Of a stretch of 10,730 bases of DNA, positions 5,666 through 10,730 are shown piece by piece. Position 1 is the stretch's first letter, and each line of letters opens with the position of its first letter. The notes under the pieces are model-generated. The model searched no databases. It saw nothing but the letters and a program-made list of their open reading frames with translations, and was not told where the DNA came from. The stretch is taken from the NCBI GenBank assembly GCA_029555885.1, contig JAKPQT010000162.1, positions 1 through 10,730 of the forward strand, read 5' to 3'. Made by a program: the position numbers and the translations under genes. The stretch is from Chloroflexota bacterium. GTDB taxonomy: Bacteria; Chloroflexota; Anaerolineae; CG2-30-64-16.

Positions 5666-7312
5666 TTGGCGGACTCACCCCTGCGCGTGATCACCCTGGG
5701 CGGTTTCGGGGAGATCGGGAAGAACCTGCTGGCGCTGGAATACGAGAACGACATCCTCATCATCGACGCTGGGCTGATGTTCCCGGAAAGCGACATGCTG
5801 GGTATTGACCTTGTGTACCCGGATATCACCTATCTCACTCAGCGGGCCGACCGGCTGCAGGCCATTGTCCTGACGCACGGTCACGAAGACCACATCGGCG
5901 CGCTGCCTTATCTGCTCAAATATCTCGACGTGCCGGTCTATGCGACCGCGCTGACGCGCGGGCTGGCCGAGATCAAGCTCAAGGAGGCGGGGCTGCTGGC
6001 CGACAGCGAGCTGCACACCGTGACCTCCGCCGACGTGCTCGACCTCGGCTGCTTCCGCGTCGAGTTCTTCCATGTGTGCCATAGCATTCCGGACGCGGTC
6101 GGCATCATCGTCCACACACCCATCGGCACGATTGTCCATGCGACCGACTTCAAGTTCGACCAGGACCCGGTGGACGGCAAGCTCACGGAGGTCGACAAGC
6201 TGCGCCGCGTGGGCGACCAGGGCGTGCTGCTCCTGATGTCGGATTCGACCAACGCCGACAGCCCCGGCTTCACACCCTCCGAGCAGCAGATCAACGCCAC
6301 CCTGCAGGATATCATGGCTGCTGCGCCGGGCCGCATCATCCTCGCGACCTTCGCGTCCAACATCTCGCGCATCCAGCAAGTGCTCAACATTGCGCGCGCG
6401 AACGGCCGCCGCGTCGGCGTCATCGGCCGCAGCATGGTCAACAACGTGCGCATGGCCGCGGCCCTGGGCTACCTGGACACGCCCTACGAAGACCTGCTCG
6501 GCACCTCGGAGATGAACAACCTGCCGCCGGAGCAGGTGGTCATCGTCTGCACGGGCAGCCAGGGAGAGCCGAGCGCAGTGCTTGCGCGGCTGGCCGCCAA
6601 CGAGCACGCACAACTGCAAATCCAGGCGGGCGACACGGTGGTACTCTCCGCGACGCCCATCCCCGGCAACGAGGAAATGGTTAACCGCATCATCAACGAC
6701 CTGTTCCGGCTAGGCGCGGACGTCATCTACTCGGACCTGTGCGATGTCCATGTATCGGGCCACGGCAGTCGCGAGGACCTGAAGCTCATGCTGTCGCTGA
6801 CACGGCCACGCTTCTTCATACCCATGCACGGCGAGTACCGCCATCTCGTGCTGCACGCGCGGCTCGCGCGCGAGGCCGGCATCCCCGCCGAGAACATGCT
6901 CGTCGTGGAGAGCGGCCGGGTGGTCGAAGTCTGGCCCGACCGCATCGCGCTGGGCGAAGAGATCAATGGCGGGCACGTCCTGGTGGACGGCCTGAGCGTG
7001 GGCGACATCGGCGCGGCGGTGCTGCGCGACCGCAAGCACCTGTCGCGCGATGGATTCCTCGTCGCGATGGTCGCGATTGATCGCGCGACCGGCGACGTAG
7101 TAGCCGATCCGGAAATCTTGACGCGCGGCTTTGTGTACGTGGCGGAATCCGAGGAACTCATCGAGGGGGCGAAGGATCGCATGTGGCAGGTGCTGCGCAC
7201 GCCCGGCGCATCGTCGTCCGCGCGCAACAAGATCAAGGATGTCCTGAGCCAGTACTGCTATAACCGCACGGGCCGCCGCCCGCTGATCCTGCCGCTGGTA
7301 TTTGAAATATAA
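5666..7312 (+). CDS. rnj: Ribonuclease J
   Basis: A 548-residue metallo-beta-lactamase/beta-CASP nuclease, close to the usual 555. RNase J has 5'-to-3' exonuclease and endonuclease activity in mRNA decay and rRNA maturation. Order of motifs: GGFGEIGKN (12-20), THGHEDHIGA (His71, His73, Asp75, His76), HSIPD (His139), ATDFKFD (Asp161), MSDSTNADSPG, the beta-CASP segments around FASNISRI and CTGSQGEP, then HVSGHG (His362, His366) and MHGEYRHL (His388). These match the seven zinc-ligand positions of Bacillus RNase J1 almost number for number. A C-terminal domain follows, with TRGFVYV near residue 490. It starts at TTG with a consensus ribosome site. It is the last gene of the tsaE operon, ending just before a strong hairpin. 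Only one copy is visible, so J1 versus J2 cannot be assigned. Confidence 0.96.
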   Translation: MADSPLRVITLGGFGEIGKNLLALEYENDILIIDAGLMFPESDMLGIDLVYPDITYLTQRADRLQAIVLTHGHEDHIGALPYLLKYLDVPVYATALTRGLAEIKLKEAGLLADSELHTVTSADVLDLGCFRVEFFHVCHSIPDAVGIIVHTPIGTIVHATDFKFDQDPVDGKLTEVDKLRRVGDQGVLLLMSDSTNADSPGFTPSEQQINATLQDIMAAAPGRIILATFASNISRIQQVLNIARANGRRVGVIGRSMVNNVRMAAALGYLDTPYEDLLGTSEMNNLPPEQVVIVCTGSQGEPSAVLARLAANEHAQLQIQAGDTVVLSATPIPGNEEMVNRIINDLFRLGADVIYSDLCDVHVSGHGSREDLKLMLSLTRPRFFIPMHGEYRHLVLHARLAREAGIPAENMLVVESGRVVEVWPDRIALGEEINGGHVLVDGLSVGDIGAAVLRDRKHLSRDGFLVAMVAIDRATGDVVADPEILTRGFVYVAESEELIEGAKDRMWQVLRTPGASSSARNKIKDVLSQYCYNRTGRRPLILPLVFEI

Positions 7313-7321
7313 CCGCAGAGA

Positions 7322-7394
7322 TTGCACCGCGAAGACGCGAAGGACGCTAAGTTTCTCTATCTGACCTGGCGTTCTTCGCGTCTTCGCGGTGCAA
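7322..7394. terminator. 26-bp inverted repeat between convergent genes, likely bidirectional terminator
   Basis: Arms at 7322-7347 and 7369-7394 pair over 26 bp with one G-T wobble at 7343/7373; the outer 21 bp are perfect. The loop is 21 nt (7348-7368). The left arm begins 9 nt after the RNase J stop and the right arm ends 4 nt before the stop of the opposing lipoprotein gene, so one structure could end both transcripts. Each arm is internally repetitive (GCGAAGAC, GCGAAGGAC, GCTAAG), and there is only a short T-rich run in the loop, not a U-tract after the stem. From memory, similar GCGAAGACGCGAAG-type elements recur between genes in many environmental bacteria, so it may be a dispersed repeat that also terminates transcription. 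Confidence 0.65.
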
Positions 7395-7398
7395 AGAC

Positions 7399-8400
7399 TT
7401 ATTCCGTCGGCGGCTCGATGGTGACGGGTTCGTTCACATTCATCAGCCGCATCGTCGCATCCATATTCATCCGGATGCGCGCATCCGGGTTGTCCAACTC
7501 TTCGCCCATAGACATGATCATGCCGATCAGCATGCGCTGCTGGCGGAGCTGCAAGTCGCCCGTCGTCAGCCAGACCTCTACATCGATGGTCATGTCCTTC
7601 AGCAGCGCCGCGATATCCTCAGCCGAAGCATCTTCGCCGAGCGTGCTCGTCAGAGCACTCATATCGAACTTCGCCGGATCGACCGTGAAGCGCAGGTGCG
7701 AAACGGACTCGCCGTTCAGTTCCGTATCCTCGATCCACTCGACTTCGGTGGCGTCGGTAAAGGCCTCCAACATGTCGTTCGGGTCCATGCCGCCGGGCAG
7801 CGCCGCCCCAGCCTGATCCGCCTCGGCCATCTGCCATTCCGCATCCTCACCGGTGCGCACCCAGACCGTATCCTCGATCATGACCATTTCCATCCGTATC
7901 CGTTCGCCTGCGGCCTCCATATCAAGCTGCATGCGCATCTTGTTCTTCATGGCCGCCGCGTCCAGGATCTCCATCGCACCGGTGCCCGTGGCCGTCATCG
8001 TAAAGCCCGCAAGCGCCCCAGCAGCCGGGCCCAGCGCCTCCTCAGCCGCCTCGTCCGCCGGCTCCATGGTCATCACCATGTCATACTGGAACTCCGCGGA
8101 CTTCATGGCATCGCCCGAGCTGGCATAGAGCAATGCACCGAGCGGATCGCTCTGCACATCCGGGATGCCGCTGGCGGACTCTGCGGTCGCCGTGGGTTCA
8201 GCCGTTGCGGTCGGCTCCGCGGTTGCGGTCGGCTCCGCGGTTGCGGTCGGCTCCGCGGTTGCCGTCGGCTCCGCGGTAGCCGTCGCCGCGGTCGTCGGCT
8301 CAACAGCCACTGTCGGGACAGCCGGCGCAGGCGCCGTGCATGCGCCCACGGCCACAATCAGAAAGAGTCCGATCACCGAGCTCAGTGTGTGGTTCCTCAT
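7399..8400 (-). CDS. Methionine-rich lipoprotein, probably LolA/LppX-like fold (DUF6612-type)
   Basis: A 333-residue secreted lipoprotein. It begins MRNHTLSSVIGLFLIVAVGA with lipobox AVGAC (Cys21), then an Ala/Pro/Thr linker containing five copies of AEPTAT (residues 43-72). The rest (about 78-333) looks like the half-barrel fold of LolA, LppX/LprG and DUF6612 proteins: repeated amphipathic strands, a typical VSHLRFTVDPAKF segment, and a closing strand MRLMNVNEPVTIEPP. I recognise the style and not a specific family. About 26 methionines occur in this domain, often alternating (MVMTM, MRMQLDM, RMEMVM, MIMSM, RMNM). It is also acidic. GGAG lies 9 nt before the ATG at 8400 and 6 nt before an in-frame TTG at 8403, so the start could be one codon earlier. 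A likely role is lipid or hydrophobic ligand binding outside the cell membrane (inference). It converges with RNase J and diverges from proline dehydrogenase. Confidence 0.82.
   Translation of the reverse strand: MRNHTLSSVIGLFLIVAVGACTAPAPAVPTVAVEPTTAATATAEPTATAEPTATAEPTATAEPTATAEPTATAESASGIPDVQSDPLGALLYASSGDAMKSAEFQYDMVMTMEPADEAAEEALGPAAGALAGFTMTATGTGAMEILDAAAMKNKMRMQLDMEAAGERIRMEMVMIEDTVWVRTGEDAEWQMAEADQAGAALPGGMDPNDMLEAFTDATEVEWIEDTELNGESVSHLRFTVDPAKFDMSALTSTLGEDASAEDIAALLKDMTIDVEVWLTTGDLQLRQQRMLIGMIMSMGEELDNPDARIRMNMDATMRLMNVNEPVTIEPPTE
8185..8274 (-). repeat. 18-bp minisatellite encoding (AEPTAT)5
   Basis: Five tandem 18-bp units inside the lipoprotein gene. The second and third of the four well-conserved units (8221-8238, 8239-8256) are identical, those at 8203-8220 and 8257-8274 differ by one base each, and the one at 8185-8202 is degenerate. 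Unit length is a multiple of three, so gain or loss of copies would lengthen or shorten the surface linker without breaking the frame. Confidence 0.9.
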
Positions 8401-8453
8401 CAACGAATGCTCCTTTCAGCATAGGCGCAGGGATGACGCACGCCCATTTCTCC

Positions 8454-8481
8454 ATTATAGTCCCGCTGTGCAGGCTGCAAA
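8454..8481 (-). promoter_or_regulatory. Candidate promoter of the methionine-rich lipoprotein
   Basis: On the minus strand a consensus TATAAT (8459-8454) follows TTTGCA (8481-8476) with a 16-bp spacer; four of six -35 bases match TTGACA. The predicted transcript would have a leader of roughly 45 nt containing the GAAAGGAGC ribosome site at 8417-8409. The rest of the 8401-8649 gap holds the divergent proline dehydrogenase promoter and no other structure I can support. Confidence 0.5.
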
Positions 8482-8580
8482 AGTAACGCCGCGACCGGTT
8501 GTTACAAGTCAACTACGCAGACCAGGCCCGATGGTTGCGCCGATTAGCATCCTTGGATTCCTGTTTTCGCGCACGCTGAG

Positions 8581-8609
8581 TTGACAAGACCAGTGCCAGG
8601 CGGCACAAT
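8581..8609 (+). promoter_or_regulatory. Candidate promoter of proline dehydrogenase
   Basis: A perfect -35 TTGACA (8581-8586) is followed after 17 bp by CACAAT (8604-8609), which matches four of six -10 positions. Transcription would start near 8616, giving a leader of about 34 nt that contains the GAGGAG ribosome site at 8637-8642. No obvious operator dyad overlaps it, so proline-responsive control cannot be inferred. Confidence 0.55.
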
Positions 8610-8649
8610 AGGTCATCATACAGCCACTACATCACAGAGGAGCACGACG

Positions 8650-9585
8650 ATGCCTGTCATGCGCAGTGTCCTGATTGCCCTATCCCGCAACAAAGCCCTG
8701 CAAGATTTAATCGTGCGCGTGCCCGTCTCGCGGCGCATGGCCCGGCGCTTCGTCTCCGGCGAAACTCTGACCGATGCCATCAGCGCGGTGCAGGCGCTCA
8801 ACGCACAGGGGATGCTCGCCACCCTCGACCACCTGGGCGAAAACGTCACCAGCGAACCAGAGGCCATTGCGGCCGCAGACGAGTACCTGGCCGCACTCGA
8901 AGCTATCCATGCCTCCGGCGCGCAAACCAACGTCTCCGTCAAGCTGACGCAGATGGGGCTGGACCTGAGTGACGAATTCTGCTACTACAACACCGGCCGC
9001 ATCATCCGCCGGGCCGCGGAACTGGGCAACTTCGTCCGCATCGACATGGAAGGCTCGCCGTACACCGCACGGACGCTGGCGCTGTACCGGCGGCTGCGGC
9101 AGCGCCATGACAACATCGGCATCGTCGTCCAGGCGTACCTGCACCGGACCCAGTCGGATGTCGAGGCGCTGATCGACGAGGGCATCGGGCACTTCCGGCT
9201 GTGCAAGGGCGCATACGATGAGCCGGCAGACATCGCCTACCGGGACCGCCCGCGCGTGACGCAGGCACTCAACGCGCTGGTGCGCACCTGCCTGGAGCCT
9301 GCCGCCCGCGCCAGGGGCGCGTACGCGGCCGTCGCTTCGCACGACCAAGAGGTCATCAACTTCACGCGCGCGTACGCGTACCGTCAGGACATTCCGCTGG
9401 ATGCCTACGAATTCCAGATGCTCTACGGCATCCGCCGGGAGCTGCAAACCGAGCTGGTGCGCCAGGGCCACAAGATGCGCGTCTACGTGCCCTATGGCAC
9501 GCACTGGTATCCGTACTACATGCGCCGCCTGGCTGAACGGCCCGCTAACCTGATGTTCTTCCTGCGCGCATTTGTAGGCGATTGA
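8650..9585 (+). CDS. Monofunctional proline dehydrogenase (FAD-dependent)
   Basis: A 311-residue protein, the usual length of stand-alone proline dehydrogenases of the Deinococcus/Thermus type. It oxidises L-proline to pyrroline-5-carboxylate, passing electrons through FAD to the respiratory chain, the first step of proline catabolism. TIM-barrel motifs in order: SVKLTQMGLD (96-105, Lys98), VRIDMEGS (129-136), VVQAYLHRT (159-167), RLCKGAYDE (183-191), ASHDQ (229-233), EFQMLYGIR (254-262), and YVPYGTHWYPYYMRRLAERP (279-298), whose YxxRRLxER holds the substrate-carboxylate arginines. The ATG at 8650 is chosen because GAGGAG ends 7 nt upstream and the longer open frame begins inside the -35 box. 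No P5C dehydrogenase is visible nearby, so the second step must be encoded elsewhere. The stop codon lies inside the first unit of a heptad-repeat element. Confidence 0.95.
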   Translation: MPVMRSVLIALSRNKALQDLIVRVPVSRRMARRFVSGETLTDAISAVQALNAQGMLATLDHLGENVTSEPEAIAAADEYLAALEAIHASGAQTNVSVKLTQMGLDLSDEFCYYNTGRIIRRAAELGNFVRIDMEGSPYTARTLALYRRLRQRHDNIGIVVQAYLHRTQSDVEALIDEGIGHFRLCKGAYDEPADIAYRDRPRVTQALNALVRTCLEPAARARGAYAAVASHDQEVINFTRAYAYRQDIPLDAYEFQMLYGIRRELQTELVRQGHKMRVYVPYGTHWYPYYMRRLAERPANLMFFLRAFVGD

Positions 9586-9629
9586 CGATTGAAGATTACA
9601 GATTGAAGATTGAAGATTGTTGATTATGG
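9581..9629 (+). repeat. Left heptanucleotide repeat array (ATTGAAG type)
   Basis: Seven consecutive 7-bp units, each starting ATT: ATTGACG, ATTGAAG, ATTACAG, ATTGAAG, ATTGAAG, ATTGTTG, ATTATGG. The first unit contains the TGA stop of proline dehydrogenase. The A/T-rich composition contrasts sharply with the surrounding genes. Confidence 0.85.
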
Positions 9630-9718
9630 GTTCGAGCTGGCTGCCCGACGGTTGATATAGCGCGACGACGGATGAGGAACGGGGTTATATCGAACACAGC
9701 CAGAGATTGTAGACAGCC

Positions 9719-9753
9719 TAATCTGCAATCTTCAATCTGCAATCTTCAATCTC
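9719..9753 (-). repeat. Right heptanucleotide repeat array, inverted
   Basis: Five 7-bp units on the plus strand (TAATCTG, CAATCTT, CAATCTG, CAATCTT, CAATCTC) that are the reverse complement of the left array. Aligning the two arms over 32 positions gives about three mismatches. The array ends 13 nt before the enoyl reductase ATG, whose AGGGGG ribosome site follows immediately. Confidence 0.85.
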
Positions 9754-9766
9754 CGAAGGGGGAACC

Positions 9767-10579
9767 ATGACTGAGAAACCACTCCAGGGCAAATGGGCCC
9801 TGATTCTGGGCGCATCGAGCGGGTTCGGCGCCGCCGCAGGCCGCGCCCTGGCCGCCGCCGGCATGAACATCGCCGGCGTTCACCTGGATTTGCGGGGAAC
9901 GCTGGCAACAGCCAAAGCCGTCATCGCGGAGATCGAGGCGCTGGGCGTCCAGACATACTTCGTCAACACCAACGCGGCGGACGCCGAAAAGCGCGCCAAA
10001 GTCCTGGATGGGCTGGCCGAGGTGTTGGGGCCCGATGGCAAGATTCACGTCGTCATGCACTCGCTGGCCTTCGGCACGCTCAAGCCGTTCATCGCAGATA
10101 ATCCCGAGGACGCGATTGAGCAGGCGCAAATGGAGATGACCTCCAATGTGATGGCGCACAGCCTGGTCTACTGGACGCAGGACCTGGTGCGCCGCAACCT
10201 GCTGACGCGCGGCAGCCGCATCTTCAGCATGACCAGCGAGGGCAGCACGCGCGTCGTCCCGAACTACGGCGCAGTCTCCGCGGCCAAAGCTGCGCTGGAA
10301 TCGCACACGCGGCAGCTTGCCATGGAGCTGGGTTCGCGCGGCATCCTGGTCAATGCCATCCAGGCCGGTGTGACGGACACGCCCGCGCTGCGCAAGATTC
10401 CGGGCAGCGATAAGATGATCGACTTGACCATGCAGCGCAACCCGATCGGGCGCATGACCACGCCAGAGGATGTCGCCGCAACCATCGTCGCCCTGAGCCA
10501 TCCGAGCATCCAGTTCATCAGCGGCTCGGTCATCTTCGTGGACGGCGCGGAAGCTGTCGTCGCCTACCCGAAAGCCTGA
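9767..10579 (+). CDS. Enoyl-ACP reductase-like short-chain dehydrogenase (FabL/FabI type)
   Basis: A 270-residue SDR-fold oxidoreductase. The nucleotide-binding loop is LGASSGFGAAAG (14-25). The active site has Tyr167 and Lys174 separated by six residues (NYGAVSAAK), the spacing of enoyl-ACP reductases FabI and FabL and not the Y-x3-K of ordinary SDRs; HSLAFG (98-103) is also FabI/FabL-like. The stretch from NYGAVSAAKAALESHTRQLA to VNAIQAGVTDTPAL most resembles FabL (enoyl reductase III) of Bacillus. The predicted reaction is NAD(P)H-dependent reduction of trans-2-enoyl-ACP, the last step of fatty acid elongation; a role in a secondary fatty acid or polyketide pathway is possible. The start is supported by AGGGGG 4 nt upstream. 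Another SDR begins 8 bp downstream. Cofactor preference cannot be settled by eye. Confidence 0.82.
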   Translation: MTEKPLQGKWALILGASSGFGAAAGRALAAAGMNIAGVHLDLRGTLATAKAVIAEIEALGVQTYFVNTNAADAEKRAKVLDGLAEVLGPDGKIHVVMHSLAFGTLKPFIADNPEDAIEQAQMEMTSNVMAHSLVYWTQDLVRRNLLTRGSRIFSMTSEGSTRVVPNYGAVSAAKAALESHTRQLAMELGSRGILVNAIQAGVTDTPALRKIPGSDKMIDLTMQRNPIGRMTTPEDVAATIVALSHPSIQFISGSVIFVDGAEAVVAYPKA

Positions 10580-10587
10580 CGCACACC

Positions 10588-10730
10588 ATGCCCGCAAACC
10601 TGGACCCCTTCGCCATCCTCCGCGGCAAGACCGCGGTCATCACCGGCAGCGGCCGCGGCATCGGCCGGGCCATCGCGCTGGAGCTGGCCGCGCGCGGCGC
10701 CAACGTGACCGTCAACTACTTCCGCCACGC
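10588..10730 (+). CDS. Short-chain dehydrogenase, N-terminal part (cut by window end)
   Basis: The first 47 codons of a second SDR, beginning MPANLDPFAILRGKTAVITG. It shows the Rossmann glycine motif TGSGRGIGRAIA and, after the second strand, VTVNYFRH. The NY(F/A)R ending at this position is reminiscent of FabL-type and FabG-type reductases that use NADPH. It starts 8 bp after the enoyl reductase stop with no obvious ribosome-binding site, so translation is probably coupled to the upstream gene. Active-site residues are beyond the window, so a 3-oxoacyl-ACP reductase or a second enoyl reductase are equally open. Confidence 0.8.
   Translation, partial: MPANLDPFAILRGKTAVITGSGRGIGRAIALELAARGANVTVNYFRH

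Larger units (their letters stand above)
9581..9753. other. Heptad inverted-repeat element with 89-nt core
   Basis: The two facing arrays bracket a core at 9630-9718 that has no open frame of note, making a 173-bp unit between proline dehydrogenase and the enoyl reductase. As RNA or extruded DNA it could form a stem of about 32 bp with a large loop. It resembles short dispersed heptad repeats known from cyanobacteria and other environmental bacteria, or a MITE-like insertion. No transposase or clear target-site duplication is seen. Its role, if any, may be termination or an mRNA boundary. Confidence 0.55.

Noticed and set aside
5675..6619. A 314-codon minus-strand frame opposite RNase J
   Set aside because: RNase J is complete and unmistakable on the plus strand; the antisense product is repetitive in His/Val/Asp/Arg and shows no family features.
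3293..7312. The tsaE-to-RNase J cluster considered as a defence or toxin-like system because it holds a nuclease, a glycosylase and an acetyltransferase
   Set aside because: Each member matches a housekeeping family with intact canonical motifs, and tsaE-tsaB-rimI is a familiar core cluster. Nothing indicates anti-phage or toxin-antitoxin function.
8581..8649. A 23-codon N-terminal extension of proline dehydrogenase from a TTG at 8581
   Set aside because: That TTG is the first part of a perfect TTGACA -35 box; the ATG at 8650 has a better ribosome site and gives the usual family length.
8401..8649. Search for a small gene or structured RNA in the longest intergenic gap
   Set aside because: Only two divergent promoters and ribosome sites are supported. 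No convincing small ORF with its own ribosome site and no strong stem was seen.
9581..9753. Heptad arrays considered as a CRISPR array
   Set aside because: Units are contiguous 7-mers with no spacers, the two arrays face each other, and no cas genes are present.
9746..10597. A 283-codon minus-strand frame opposite the enoyl reductase
   Set aside because: It mirrors the third-position GC bias of the real SDR gene and encodes no recognisable domain.

Overview
This window is GC-rich, densely coded bacterial chromosome. It looks like ordinary core and metabolic gene content, not a phage, plasmid or defence island. It holds ten complete genes and two that run off the window ends, with no rRNA, tRNA, insertion sequence or CRISPR array. 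The mix suggests a Chloroflexota (Anaerolineae-like) bacterium: RNase J, monofunctional proline dehydrogenase, FabL-like enoyl reductase, a DUF4349 lipoprotein, and a lipoprotein with an Ala-Glu-Pro-Thr repeat linker. That assignment is inference from gene content and style only.

Layout. Positions 1-3146 (minus strand) read, in transcription order, metallophosphoesterase, DUF4349 membrane lipoprotein, M42 metallo-aminopeptidase, and the N-terminal part of an M24B (Xaa-Pro) aminopeptidase. The last three are 24-33 bp apart and look like one transcript. Positions 3147-3292 form a divergent control region with three small palindromes and a good sigma70-type promoter that would give an almost leaderless mRNA. 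Positions 3293-7312 (plus strand) form a tight operon: tsaE, tsaB, rimI, a family-4 Fe-S uracil-DNA glycosylase and RNase J. Two junctions overlap and the other two are 9 and 16 bp. It covers tRNA t6A modification, ribosomal protein S18 acetylation, DNA uracil repair and RNA decay.

Positions 7313-7398 hold a 26-bp-stem hairpin between the convergent RNase J and lipoprotein genes. Positions 7399-8400 (minus) encode a methionine-rich, probably LolA/LppX-like lipoprotein with an 18-bp minisatellite. Positions 8401-8649 are a second divergent promoter region, the longest gene-free stretch (249 bp). Positions 8650-9585 (plus) encode proline dehydrogenase. It ends inside a heptanucleotide-repeat element (9581-9753) whose two arrays face each other around an 89-nt core. 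Then come a FabL/FabI-like enoyl reductase (9767-10579) and the start of a second short-chain dehydrogenase, which leaves the window.

I found no convincing new multi-gene system. The most notable items are the non-coding elements (heptad element, long hairpin, leaderless promoter with overlapping dyad) and the unusual methionine pattern of the lipoprotein.
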